Source: Adiantum capillus-veneris (lineage: Eukaryota; Streptophyta; Polypodiopsida; Polypodiales; Pteridaceae). Taken from it: 64,000 bases of DNA. The stretch is taken from assembly GCA_014529385.2 (NCBI GenBank), contig CM043962.1:36919098-36983097 (forward strand). Reading direction: 5' to 3'. The position numbers and the translations under genes are program-made. The notes beneath the pieces are model-generated. The model did no database searches. It was not told where the DNA came from and was given only the letters and a program-made list of their open reading frames with translations. Below, piece after piece: positions 34,911-46,394 of the stretch (position 1 is its first letter; every line of letters starts with the position of its first letter).

Positions 34911-36145
34911 TGATAGACCGCTTTTGACGTGTACAAAGTAGCATGTATATGCATGGTCATATGTACAAAAAGATGTAAATACATGCATTTGGGAGCTTTT
35001 CAAAGTGGTTTCAAGTTCAAAAAAGGATGCAACGTGTACACATTGTGAATAGTCAGGTTCGTGCGCTAGCAATCGGACACGTGTACATGCCCGTATAGGG
35101 TATCAGGGCCTTGGATATGGTTTTAGGTGGCTTATTTTGGTTCTAGATAAGGTGTTTGAGCTTTCTAGAATGAAAATAATGCAAGTGACAAGTGTGGGTA
35201 CTCTCATCCCGCTCGAGAAGTTTGACACATGCGATAACTGTCTATTTGCGGCGCCTGATCTGCAGTGATGCATGCACCGCCCTAGAAGTGGTCAAAAATA
35301 GAATATGGGGATGTGGCAAAGTGCTTTGGGTATTGAGGATCAAGTGTACAGAATTTGGTGAATTTTAGAGTCAAGTTTGGGGTTTTTCCCGCGAAAAATG
35401 CCCGCCAGGGGTCAAAACTGGCCAAAACTGGGCCAAAAAAGGTCAAAAAATGGTTAAAAATGGTGTGAAAAGGCATCAAATTGCCACATCAGTGGCGCTT
35501 CCGTGAGTGCTTGGGCTGATAGAGAATTTCAGGAGCCAAGTTTGGGGTCTTTCACCTTTCTGTGTGGGGAAGGAAGCAGGGTTCCTACAGGTGGTCTAGT
35601 GCAGTCTCGTTGCGTTCCCGTCATGTTTTCGAGTGTGTGGAGGAGTGAATGAGAGCTTTCTCTCTTCAATTTTGCACTTGGGAGAGTCTATGGAAGTTCT
35701 GAGGTTTCCATGGATGTGTGTGTGTGCAAGGAATTGAGGGAAGAAGGTGCGGCTTTCTGCAAGACTATGTGACCCTGTATCAGTGCCATTAGGGTTGGCG
35801 CTACTCCAAAGAGTCCAACAGAGTGGAGTTTGGTGAAGGCTTTGCAATGGTTTGAGAGTGGACTTTTGTGGCTGGAGTTTTTGGGTTTTTGATGGTTTTT
35901 CTTGTATATTTTGGTCACCATCAAGTGTGATTTCCATGTTGATCACCTCGGCTCACCTTGTAGTGTCTGAGGGCAGGCAAGGGCTTGTAGGTCGAGGCAT
36001 TTGGAGTTTGAATTGAGCTTGTGGGTAGAGTTTTTAGGGAGCTTTTGAGTGGTAGTGAGTGAGGTGAAGAATTCGAGTAAATTCCTTGTGTTGTGTTGAG
36101 TTGTCTGGGTGTGTGAGTGTGCGCACGACATCTTTTGCTCCATCA
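34911..36145 (+). repeat. Tat-type element 5' LTR
   Basis: 1,235 bp, TG...CA ends, nearly identical to 40767-42000. Contains a run of AAACTGGCCAAAACTGGGCC-like phrases near 35415 and a GTGTGTGTG tract near 35716. Confidence 0.95.
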
Positions 36146-36253
36146 TCCTTTGGCGATCCCGCTGGGGAGCGGAAATTTGCCGGTTGTGCACCCAGGTGAA
36201 GCAATTTTCCAGATCCTGTTACGGCCCGGGTTCTACATGATCTTGCCGGTCAG

Positions 36254-37252
36254 TTGCAAGAATTAAGAATTAACATAATGAATAGAAACCAAAGAGAAGA
36301 GCGGCCAGCTGGGAGAGGTAGGGGACGAAGGCTACAAGGAAGATGCTACAATTGTGATGAAGAGGGTCACTACACCCATGATTGTCCTGAACCACCAAGA
36401 GAGAGAGGAGGGATATACCCCCTATATGGACGTGGTCGAGGAAGAATAGAAGAAAATCATCAAGAGCGGGCACTAGAAGCACCGCCGCCACAACAACTAC
36501 CACAACTATTGCTTGGAAATGGAGAAGGTAGAGCTATCAACATCATTACCCTTGAGCATCAAGATGTGGATGTTTTGGCCAATAAGAGAGCTAGGCATGA
36601 TAGGGAGAAAGAGACAGAAGAAGAGAGGGAAACAAGAGCAAGGAAAGGAAAGGCTAAGGTAGGAGACAAACCAGAAAGTAGTAAGAGGCGGCGAAGAAGG
36701 AAAATTGGTCCAAAGGACTACCTCCTTGGCCAAGGTGTTGAAGACTATGATATTGTCGACGATATACGAAATCAAAAGGCAAATATATCTTTTGGTCAGT
36801 TGGTGGCTTTGAATGCTAAATTGAGGAGGCAGTGGACCAAGTGTGTGAGTACGCGGCTTCCTTCCAAGAAGGAAAAGCGTCAAAGCATGGTGTCATCTTT
36901 GAGGGTTGGTCACCCAGTGGATATGGTGCCAATAGTTGAAGCTATGCTGGGAAAGAAGACGGAAGTGCAAGCATATGTGGATGGTGGTGCCTAGGTGTGT
37001 GTCATGACCAAGTCTATCATGAAGGAAGCAGGCGTTAAGATGTCAGTGAATGCTTCGATCCGTATGAGAATGGCCAACCACAAAAAGGCAAGGTGTCTTG
37101 GAATAGCTGAAGATGTGAAGATAAAAGTCTTGGGGATTGAGTGCTTGGTTGATTGCTACATGATGCAAGCGGGTGAGAATGCGTATCCAATCATTTTAGG
37201 GAGGCCATGGCTTATAACCCTTGGTCTAAGCAGGATTGGGGCACGGGCTTGA
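36254..37252 (+). pseudogene. Tat-type element gag C-terminus and protease
   Basis: The ORF opens shortly after the PBS with a basic stretch and a CCHC zinc knuckle (CYNCDEEGHYTHDC), so the matrix/capsid part of gag is missing: only about 100 bp separate PBS and this region. After a Lys/Arg/Glu-rich linker comes the retropepsin-like protease (TEVQAYVDGGA). A TAG at 36992-36994 directly follows DGGA and interrupts the protease; the same frame then continues VCVMTKSIMKEAG and ends GRPWLITLGLSR, the typical protease C-terminus. RT continues in another frame from about 37207. Confidence 0.88.
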
Positions 37253-38937
37253 TCACCATTCCCGACAAAGAGAAAGGAAGGACCATTGTCTACAACATGA
37301 AGACACACGAGAGCCGTACACAGCCCCTATTGGAGATGCAAGATATAAATTCGACAGAAACTACGTCATACGATAGTGATGGGTCGTCTACAACATCAGA
37401 AGAAAGTGTAGAGGAAGGATTGATGCAATTATGTCCTGATCTTTTTGGGATAAGTGTTGAAAAGGAAGCATCGATGCATGATGTGAATATCAAGGAGAAG
37501 AAGGATAGTACAAAAGCAATTGTAGAGCTTGCCAAAGTGAATGTAAGGAGCATGCTAGGAGAGGACTTGATAGAAAAAGAAAAAAAGGAGTATGAAGACA
37601 TGTTTACAGAGTTTCCAAAGCTATTGGCCACTGAATATACAGAGTTGCAAGGAGCTAAAGGAGTCGAGCATAGAATCAGTCTAAAAGAAGGTGCCAAGCC
37701 AAAGGTTCAAAAGCTTAGGAGGTTGGGGGTCATTCATGAGAAGGCACTTCATGAAGAGGTGACGAAGCTTTTGGAAGCAGATTTGATCTTTCGAGTAGAG
37801 GAGTCCGAATGGGTCTCTCCAGTTGTTATTGTGCCCAAGAAGAATGGAAGATTTAGGATATGTGTTGATTTCAAACCTTTTAATGCTGCCACAAAAAGGA
37901 ATCATTATCCACTACCCTTTCTAGATGAAATCCTCAATCAGGTTGCCGGTCATGAACATTACTCAATCATGGATGGATTTTATGGCTACTTTCAAATCTT
38001 GATAGCGATTGAAGATCGATTGAAAACGACCTTCATTACTCCTTGGGGTTGTTTTTCCTACAAAAGAATGCCTTTTGGGCTGGTTAATGCATATGCTACC
38101 TTCCAAGGATGGATGAATAGAGTGTTTGGTCCCTACTTGGGTAAGTTCATTCGTGTTTTCATGGATGACATTGGGTGTTATAGCTCAAGGGTCACACATT
38201 TGGAGAAGCTGAGGTTGAGTTTTGAAAGGCTTCAACAAGAGGGTAGGCAACTCAACCCAAAGAAGTGTAAATTTGCTCATGCCAGAGTCCATTTGCTAGG
38301 ACATGTGGTTTCCCAAAATGAAATAGAAGCTGACCCAAAGAAAGTTAAGGCTTTGTTGCTTATGGATCCGCCCAGCAACACAAAGGATTTGGCATCATTT
38401 GTGCATAACCTCAGGTACTTGTCACGTTTTTTCTAGATGCTATGTCAGTATGTGTATCCTCTCCAGAAATTGAGTCAAAGAGTTCAAGGGTTTGAATGGA
38501 ATGAAGACATGCAACAGGCTTTTGATGGCATCAAGGAAGTATTGTGTGCTTTACCAACAATGAATCCTCCCGACTTGCAGTCGATTTTCTATGTATCTAT
38601 TAGTGTGGAGTCAGTAGCTTTTGGGTCGGTTCTCTTACAAAAGCAAGGAAGGAACTTCAAGCCAGTCTATTTTGAGAGCAAGATGAAGAATGTAAGCGAG
38701 TTCTCCTACACGGAAATGGAACAGTGGGTATTTGCCCTGGTTCTTGCTTGTCGAAGGTTTAAAACCTATTTGTTGCCCCAAAAATTCTATGTGCTCACCA
38801 CATCGAATCTTTTGCTGGATGTAGTACAACATTTGAAGCCTAGCAAGCGCATCTTAAAGTGGACTTTGGAGCTTCAAGAGTATGAGTTTGAGTTTTTGAA
38901 GTGGATCATTATGTTAAAGCTCACTTGGCAGACATAG
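37207..38937 (+). pseudogene. Tat-type element reverse transcriptase and first RNase H
   Basis: RT blocks: EWVSPVVIVPKKNGRFRICV, DFKPFNAATKRNHYPLPFLD, YKRMPFGLVNAYATFQ and the active-site block IRVFMDDIGCYSS. A TAG at 38434-38436 breaks the frame after LRYLSRFF; RNase H follows in the same frame (FYVSISVESVAFGSVLLQKQ, YTEMEQWVFALVLACRRFKT) and ends at 38937. Several consensus residues of the RT are altered, so activity is unlikely. Confidence 0.9.
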
Positions 38938-39992
38938 TAGTACATAAGGGAGGGGAGCTTCCATCTTACCCAAGGGTTGACAAAGATGATCATGAAGAGG
39001 AAGTAGATATTACAGATGCATATACAATGATGTTTGATGGTGCATACAGGAAAGTTCTTCAAAAGGCAAGTGGTGGGGTAGTCATTAAGGACCCCAAAGG
39101 CACTGTAATCTTTTCTAGAGCTTACGATCTTGATGAAGCTGAAAGCAACAATGAGGCCGAGTATCTCACACTTTTCCTTGGGTTGAAGCAGTGTGTTGAG
39201 TTTGGATTGAAGAGGGTCATTGCAAAAGGGGATGCATTGCTAGTCATGAATCAATTGCTTGGTTTGTGGAATGTTAAGAAAGAGAATTTGAAGAAGTGGT
39301 TCTATGGCATCAAGAAGCTTTTGCATGAGTTTGAGAAGATACAGTTTAAGCATGTTCCTCGTGAGCAGAATAAAGAAGCTGATGAGTTGGCTAGGGACAA
39401 GTTGGATGCCTTGGTAGCTCCTTTAAAGGTCAAGGAAGCCTTGTATGCAGGAAGGGAATCATTGCAAGATGTAGAAGTATTTCTTAGTAAAGGGCAATGT
39501 CCAGAGGGCATGTCAAAAGTTCGGCGTCAGAGAATAGTTGCAAAAGCAAGAAACTACACATTGGTAGGTGAGGATCTCATGCTTTATGGCAAGGATAGCA
39601 TTTTGAGAAGGGTGCCGTACAAAGAAGAGATAGGCTTGATTTTGGAGCACTGCCATGAAGAAACAGGCCATCAAGGCAAGGATCAGGTTGTCTTTCGTGT
39701 TTTAAGAGCAGGTTACTGTTGGCCCTCTATGATGAGGGATGCTTATTTTTGGTGCAAGTCATGCCATGAATGCCAAGTGTTTGCAAATCGGAAGCTTTTG
39801 GCTGAGCGTCAGAAAGCTATAATGTCTTTTGATGCATTTGCAAAATGGGGAGTAGATGCTATAGGTCCAATGCCGAGGACCAACAATGGCAAAAGTATAT
39901 ATCCTTGTGGCTGTGGACTATTTGACAAAATGGGTGGAGGCAAGAGCAGTAAAAGATGTAACAGCAAGAAGAGTGGCCTCTTTTTTATATAA
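38901..39992 (+). pseudogene. Tat-type second (plant-type) RNase H and integrase N-terminus
   Basis: After a frame change at 38901-38937 the ORF carries a second RNase H: MMFDGAYRKVLQKASGGVVI, ESNNEAEYLTLFLGL, VPREQNKEADELARD. A second, aRNH-type domain between pol RNase H and integrase is diagnostic for the Tat/Ogre lineage. The integrase HHCC zinc finger (HCHEETGHQGKDQ...CKSCHECQ) and the first catalytic Asp (WGVDAIGPM) follow, then the frame is lost near 39900. Confidence 0.9.
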
Positions 39993-40752
39993 ACAGGTGT
40001 GTTGCAGGTTTGGAGCTCCTATGGTTATCATTTTTGATCGTGGACCAAGGTTTAGGGGAAAACTTGTTGCTTCTCTCATGGAGAAATTGAAAATTCAGCA
40101 TAGGCATTCTTCTCCTCACTACTCACAATGCAATGGGTTGGTTGAGAACTGCAATGGTCAAATTGTGAAGATGCTATCAAAGTATGCTAGAGAGCATCCT
40201 AAAGAGTGGGACTTGGACTTGGAAAAGTGTTTGTGGGCTTATAGAACTGCGTATAGAGTGTCAACACAGTTTACACCATATGAACTTGTTTATGGAAAGG
40301 AAGCTCTTATGCCCATACAAGTGCAGTTGGATGTCTTGAAGTTGTTGTGCAAAATGCAAGGTGAGCATAATGACAAGCTGCAAGAAAGAATTATTTCTCT
40401 AGAGTTGTTGCGAATGAATAGAGAGAAAGCCAGTGATTATTATCTTCAACAAGCAGAAACAAGGATGGAGAAGATGAATAAGAGGCTGCCAGAGAAAGAG
40501 ATCAAAGAGGGAGATCTGGTGATGAATTATGAGTCTCGCTTGGATTTTAATTTTCAAAAGAAGTTAAGAGACAAATGGTTGGGTCCATACAGAGTGAAGC
40601 ATGTATTTTCTAATGGCACCTATGAGTTGGAAAATTTGTCTGGTGAACGTTTGCGCTATAGAATAAATGGTTATAGACTGAAGAAATATTTTGCGAGGAA
40701 TGTGGTTCCAGATGCAAATAGTCTCTTGGTTGAGCATAAATGCTCTACCTAG
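39886..40752 (+). pseudogene. Tat-type integrase core and C-terminus
   Basis: In a new frame: ILVAVDYLTKWVEARAVKD, then the second catalytic Asp in IFDRGPRF and the Glu in NGLVENCNGQ, then WDLDLEKCLWAYRTAYR and the C-terminal DKWLGPYRVKHVFSNGTYEL block. It overlaps the preceding ORF by about 100 bp, indicating a frameshift rather than a second gene. It stops 14 bp before the 3' LTR. Confidence 0.9.
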
Positions 40753-40766
40753 AGGGTGGGCAATGA

Positions 40767-42000
40767 TGATAGACCGCTTTTGACGTGTACAAAGTAGCAT
40801 GTATATGCATGGTCATATGTACAAAAATATGTAAATACATGCATTTGGGAGCTTTTCAAAGTGGTTTCAAGTTCGAAAAAGGATGCAACGTGTACACATT
40901 GTGAATAGTCACGTTCGCGCGCTAGCAATCGGACACGTGTACATGCCCGTATAGGGTATCAGGGCCTTGGATATGGTTTCAGGTGGCTTATTTTGGTTCT
41001 AGATAAGGTTTTTGAGCTTTCTAGAATGAAAATAATGCAAGTGACAAGTGTGGGTACTCTCATCCCGCTCGAGAAGTTTGACACATGCGGTAACTGTCTA
41101 TTTGCAGCGCGTGATCTGCGGTGATGCTTGCACCGCCCTAGAAGTGGTCAAAAATAGAATATGGGGATGTGGCAAAGTGCTTTGGGTATTGAGGATCAAG
41201 CGTACAAAATTTGGTGAATTTTAGAGCCAAGTTTGGGGTTTTTCCCGCGAAAAATGCCCGCTGGGGGTTAAAACTGGCCAAAACTGGGCCAAAAAAGGTC
41301 AAAAAATGGTCAAAAATGGTGTGAAAAGGCATCAAATTGCCACATCAGTGGCGCTGCCGTGAGTTCTTGGGCTGATAGAGAATTTTGGAAGCCAAGTTTG
41401 TGGTCTTTCACCTTTCTGTGTGGGGAAGGAAGCAGGGTTCATACAGGTGGTCTAGTGTAGTCCCGTTGCATTCCCGTCCTGTTTTCGAGTGTGTGGAGGA
41501 GTGAATGAGAGCTTTCTCTCTTCAATTTTGCACTTGGGAGAGTCTATGGATGTTCTAAGGTTTCCATGGATGTGTGTGTGCAAGGAATTGAGGGAAGAAG
41601 GTGCGGATTTCTGCAAGACTATGTGACCCTGTATCGGTGCCATTAGGGTTGGCGCTACTCCAAAGAGTCCAACAGAGTGGATTTTGGTGAAGGCTTTGCA
41701 ATGGTTTGAGAGTGGACTTTTGTGGCTGGAGTTTTTGGGTTTTTGATGGTTTTTCTTGTATATTTTGGTCACCATCAAGTGTGATTTCCAATGTTGATCA
41801 CCTCGGCTCACCTTGTAGTGTCTGAGGGCAGGCAAGGGCTTGTAGGTCGAGGCGTTTGGAGTTTGAATTGAGCTTGTGGGTAGAGTTTTTAGGGAGCTTT
41901 TGAGTGGTAGTGAGTGACGTGAAGAATTCGAGTAAATTACTTGTGTTGTGTTTAGTTTTCTGGGTGTGTGAGTGTGCGCACGACATCTTTTGCTCCATCA
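40767..42000 (+). repeat. Tat-type element 3' LTR
   Basis: 1,234 bp, pairs with 34911-36145. Preceded by the PPT-like AGAGGGTGGGCAATGA. Confidence 0.95.
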
Positions 42001-42004
42001 ACAT

Positions 42005-42351
42005 GACTGCAATGTGACAACCGGAGAGGGAGTAGGAAGCGCGTGAAGGAGAGACGCGAGCGCCGTTAGCTCACGCTATGTATTTCATTATCCAAAACTT
42101 GACATTAACTTACAAAAACTGGCTTTTATACCTTAGACAAGGTTTTGGTGGTCAAAACTAATAAACTGGGAGCTCTAACTAACGATGGGTAAAGACAGGT
42201 TGATACAATCTGGAAGCTTGTAGCCCCGACTTATCAATTACAAGCTTTATTCAAAAAATAGGAGTTACAATATTCTCGATTTATCAAAATAATAAGTGTT
42301 TTTACAATGAGAGCTCCACAAAATGGTATCCGAGTTAGCTTGCTGCTAACA
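42005..42351 (-). repeat. Element Z right (5') LTR, part 2
   Basis: Matches 14889-15167 plus 26333-26392. It contains the uninterrupted site AAAATAATAAGTG (about 42286) where the other LTR carries the CACTA element. It ends GCTGCTAACA before the CTAGT target duplication. Confidence 0.9.
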
Positions 42352-42356
42352 CTAGT

Positions 42357-44313
42357 TTAACTTTCAGTAGGCGTGTTAATGCCATGGGTAATCTTCCTAA
42401 TTCTTTATAGTCAAGTTAGAGCTTTTTAATCACGAGAGCAGATTGTTTCATGTCCTCAAGCTGACTAGAGGCTATTAATAGAAGACCTTGAAGATAAGAT
42501 ATGATAAAGAAAGTTATGCACATGGGTCTGCTAACTCTATTTCCTTAACTATTGTTGGACCATCATAGACTCCATTACTTCCATTAGTTGGTGTTCATTG
42601 GGATTTTGTGTACAAAACCTTATGCTCTTCCATGGTGTTAGATTTGTAATGCTCAGGTGAAAGGTGTAAGTCTATGGAATCTTGTTGTGCTATGGATTGT
42701 GATTTTAATTCCGCTTCCTTTTGTTGTTGAGCTAACTCTTGGTTTTGGCTTCTCCTTGCAGTATGATTCAATTTTGGCTTTTCTACAATCTCTAATTTTG
42801 CAATGTCAAGGGGTCATGAACTACACAAGATGACACTCTAAAAGTATTTGCCCCAATTGTCTAGAAACTTTGATGGGAATGGGATCATGCTAGCTAGGGT
42901 GGATGAAAGAGAAACATTGTTCACACAAGTGAGTGTGTGTATGCTAGATTATCACTCAAGAGAATTAGGTTCTAGGATGAATTAACTTGGACTCATAAAC
43001 ACGATCTTAAGTAGTTGCTAAGCCATCACAAGCTCACCATAAACAAGAGAGATGTAATGCAAAATGGAATTGGTGTACTCATGAAATGAGCTTTAAGTAG
43101 CTCTACAACCTTGCACCAATACATGTGGGATAATTCTACCTCTTCTCTCCTTGACTCGCACTCTAGTGACTCTATGACAAAGCTCACACCTAACAATCCT
43201 GACAACACTCCAATCTAGGAGTTAGAAAACAACGCTCTAATCCAAGAGCACCTTCGTCTTCTTCAATGCTTTGTCTCAAAAATGTCTGCCTCGCTCTAAT
43301 CCAAGAGCACCTTCTTCTTCTTCAACTGCTTCATGGTCTTTGTTTTCGTATCCTCCCCTCAAACAAGTGCTTCTTTCCCCCTTTTGTTGTGCAATCAGCT
43401 TTTATTGAAAAAATAAATGCAATGCAAAAATACTGATGTAAAAGAACTGCTAATGCAGATGCTAATGATGGTGATGCTGATTTCCGCTCCCCTCGAAGTG
43501 AATTTGGAAATTTTCCCATGGTGACTTGGAGCGGTCTATTCACTTGGAGACTCTCCAAGGCCAATTTCTTAACTCCATACAATAGCACAATGACATTATT
43601 CTCCTTAATGATGGATGTAGTGACATACATTGCAAAAATTGTGCTTGGCTACAAAGTTTTTGGAGTTAAATGAGAAAGGCAGAGAAAGAGAAAATTCCTT
43701 TGATTTTGTGAAGCTCCTCTTCACCAGAGTGAAGCCCCTCTTTGCAATTTTTGATCTTTTCTTTGCCTTGGAGTGTGAAGCTTTAACTAGATCGACCTTT
43801 TTCTTGGAGCTCGGAATCTTGGATGCTTTTTTGAAGCTTTGATAGCCTTTGGAAAAGCCTTCTAAACTTTCTCTTTAGTGCCTTTTAGCTCTATCTGCAG
43901 GCAAGACATCTCCCTTGAGGGAGTTCTTGAAGTTCTCAAGAAAAGGGGGTATTCCCGTGGGACTGGAGCCCTTGACAAGGTAAGAGGTGAGGGACTTAGG
44001 CCCTGAAGCTCGCGGGAACGGGTGCCTTGGGGAAGCATCTCTTAGGAGGTTGGGAGCTAGGCCACCACGCAGGAAGGGGGCTTTGGTGGAAAAATTTACA
44101 CGGCTGCTGAGTACCGGACACGAGAACGCTTGCTCATGGACCCAAAAGCCTCAATACGCTTAGCTTCATGTAGTTTGGCATTCGGGCAACAAGGGAGAGT
44201 GTGCTCGTGATGTGAGAAAACCTTCTTGCTGACCCGCTCGAGGCCCAAAGGCTGATTTGATATAGAGTCTGAATTTCACCCATGTGAGGCTTGACCCCAC
44301 AACCCCACAAACC
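42357..44313. other. No gene recognised
   Basis: Short ORFs only; none shows a domain. A 44-bp phrase ('gctctaatccaagagcacctt') is duplicated near 43234 and 43294. 43900-44280 is GC-richer than its surroundings but I recognise nothing in it. Confidence 0.5.
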
Positions 44314-45192
44314 TGTCATAAAATCTATTATCTAACCAACCCAAATGATTTTCTCATATTAAATGATCTTTTAATGTGGGAGAATAAACAAGAACAAGGG
44401 TTAGAATATAGACACGTGCTTACATATCTATTTCAACACGAGGTCAATGATAAAGGAGTCCAAAGGAGAGATGGTCTGTGTCAAAGAGAAAGGCTAAACA
44501 ATGGAGCTTAAAAGACCTTAGGGTTAGCTTCATTAAAGACCTCCAAAGGTTAGTGTTAAAAGTCCTTTGACCTTAGGTAAGCTAGGGTTGTGCTTGAGGT
44601 GGGCCAAGCTTGAGGTGCTTGTCGTGCTTGATGACTAGCTTGATGACTAAGGTTCTTGAGGTGCTTGCTAACTAAGATGCTTGAGGTGCTTGTCGTGCTT
44701 GCCAACTAGGGAGCTTGAGGTGCTTGTAGGAACACTACCCAAGCTTGAGGTGCTTTGTCATGCTTGCTGACTAAGGTGCTTGAGGATAAGGTGTCTAAAA
44801 AGACAAATCCCATCCCTACAAGAGAGGGGGCGAGCCCTAAATCTAGGGGGATGAGAGAGAACACACACACCCTCACACAAGGAAAGCTTGGTACAAAGAA
44901 AACAAATAGGACACTTGTCAAGATCCTCCTCATGTTTCCCTTATGGTGTGCCTAAAGCCTATTGGTTGGCCTCCCAAGGGGTCCAATGATAAAATAGTTA
45001 ATTTAGTTAATTGTTTTTGCATTTATCAAGTCCTCTCTCTCAAAGGGGAAAGGGGGACACTTGTCCCAAGACTACCCTTGTTGCTTGTTATGCATCTGCA
45101 TGTGATTGGCCAGAGGGTCCAATAAACTTCAATCATGAGGTAGAAGGGTTCAACCAAAGCAAGAAGGGGTTAGCTTGGGGGATATACATATA

Positions 45193-45243
<51 letters not shown>

Positions 45244-45929
45244 ATTGTGTAAAGTGAAAGAGCTCCATCTCCTTCTCCAAGCTAGCTGAGAAGTTGAGAG
45301 CCTACACCAACACTCTTGGCCATGGAATGCAAATCCAACCAAGAGCCATGCTTCAATGCTTAAGCTTGCCATCTTCTCCATCTTCATTACTATGATATTA
45401 TGTATGATAGCAAGAACAGTGATCATAAGTGAGGAACTATTTCTTTCTCCTATGGAATGTTTCTCATTCCTCTTACCTACCCTCATTCCTCGCTAGCTCT
45501 CTCCACCTTCAAAGGTGTTTGAGGCCTTGGGACTGAGGCTTGGGATAGTTAATGCTTTTTGTAAAATTTAATTCTCATGATGCATGAAGCTTTTCATCTT
45601 CATTGCATCACCTAGCTCACAAGGAACACAAAGATTGTATTGTACCAAGTCTCTCTTGATGGGAGAACCTATAAAACAAATGCCTATTGGAGGGGGACTT
45701 TGGAGGGGGACCGGCTCCACATAAATCCAGTCCTCAATTGTTGTCATGTTCTCTAAACTCTCTCTCTCTTGCAAAAGTATTTCTTATGCCAAGTTAACTA
45801 AGTACTATGTTTATGTTGCTACCATCAATCAAGTTCACCCTCTATGCTCTCAAATTAATCTCACAAAAATGTTTTTTATAAGTTCCCTAATTCCGCTACT
45901 TTCAGAGTACATAGGCCATTTACATTACA
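44314..45929 (+). repeat. Chromovirus-family 5' LTR, third copy, plus orientation
   Basis: Inverted, diverged copy of 17587-19113: starts TGTCATAAAATCTATTATC, carries the 'ccatccctacaagagagggggcgagcccta' region, a (CA)n tract (45203-45241) and ends ...CATTTACATTACA. It is followed at 45931 by TGGTATGAGAGC, a degenerate initiator-Met PBS. Confidence 0.82.
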
Positions 45930-45930
45930 T

Positions 45931-46393
45931 TGGTATGAGAGCATTTGGTTTCTCTATTCTTGCTTAAGAAGACAGTTCTTTAAGTAGCCTATTAATGGTT
46001 GATTTTGTTAACTATATTAGGGTAAGTGGGACTGGGATCTTTTATCGATTTTGTTGAGCCCACTATGTAGGATATGGTGCACACCTCGGGAGCTTTGGTT
46101 TTAATAATGGAGTCTTTTTAGACTTGCCTTAGGCTTTACCATTATTGGGCCATAAGAAGTCTAAAAGAAGCTATCCCTCGGCAACTCTGCAATATCAGAC
46201 CCACTCCACTACTCTCCATAATTAACCAATTTGAGCCGTGGTGATTGTTAAGTGCTGATTTTTCAAAGGCTAAGAGGAGTAGCAACTAAGGTTTTGAATT
46301 GCCAAAGCATACACTAAGTAAGTACACAAATTTTGTTAACATGGCCGACAATAACCAAGAGAGTAGAATGAACATTGATAACTTTGATTTCTG
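45931..46393 (+). pseudogene. Chromovirus third copy: PBS, leader and first codons of gag
   Basis: PBS-like TGGTATGAGAGC at 45931, then an untranslated leader and ATG at 46341 reading MADNNQESRMNIDNFDF, homologous to the gag start of the element at 17587-25225 (MADNSKESEINVDNFDF). Homology stops at about 46390, where unrelated repeat DNA begins. Confidence 0.82.
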
Positions 46394-46394
46394 A

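Larger units (their letters stand above)
34911..42000 (+). mobile_element. Tat-type Ty3/gypsy LTR retrotransposon, 7.09 kb
   Basis: LTRs 34911-36145 and 40767-42000 both begin TGATAGACCGCTTTTGACG and end TTTTGCTCCATCA; over the first 160 positions I count four differences. PBS-like TGGCGATCCCGCTGGGGA at 36151. PPT-like AGAGGGTGGGCAATGA ends at 40766. Flanks ACGT (34907-34910) and ACAT (42001-42004) fit a 4-bp target duplication in which a CpG has mutated; the uninterrupted homologous site near 14887 reads ACGC. It is inserted in the right LTR of element Z. It encodes a gag remnant, protease, RT, two RNase H domains and integrase. Confidence 0.93.
14324..42356 (-). mobile_element. Element Z: 28-kb nested LTR retrotransposon without pol
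   Basis: The whole span including later insertions. Target duplication CTAGT at 14324-14328 and 42352-42356. Left LTR 14329-15167 plus 26333-26392 (about 899 bp), right LTR 34368-34910 plus 42005-42351 (about 890 bp); both begin TGTGGGACGGGTGTCTAA and end GCTGCTAACA on the plus strand. Orientation is minus: a purine-rich tract (GAGGAGGGGGGAA on the minus strand) abuts the left LTR, and a TGG-initial PBS-like sequence (TGGCATTGTTTTCGGGG) abuts the right LTR. The internal region is 26393-34367 (about 7.98 kb) and shows no reverse transcriptase, RNase H or integrase. The left LTR is split by a CACTA element and the right LTR by a Tat-type gypsy. Confidence 0.88.

Noticed and set aside
42357-42500. 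Resemblance to element Z interior near 27900 ('gtaggcgt(g/a)ttaa')
   Set aside because: The match is very short and the order of neighbouring phrases is not preserved.
43331-43630. 99-codon minus-strand ORF
   Set aside because: No recognisable domain or homologue and no supporting context.
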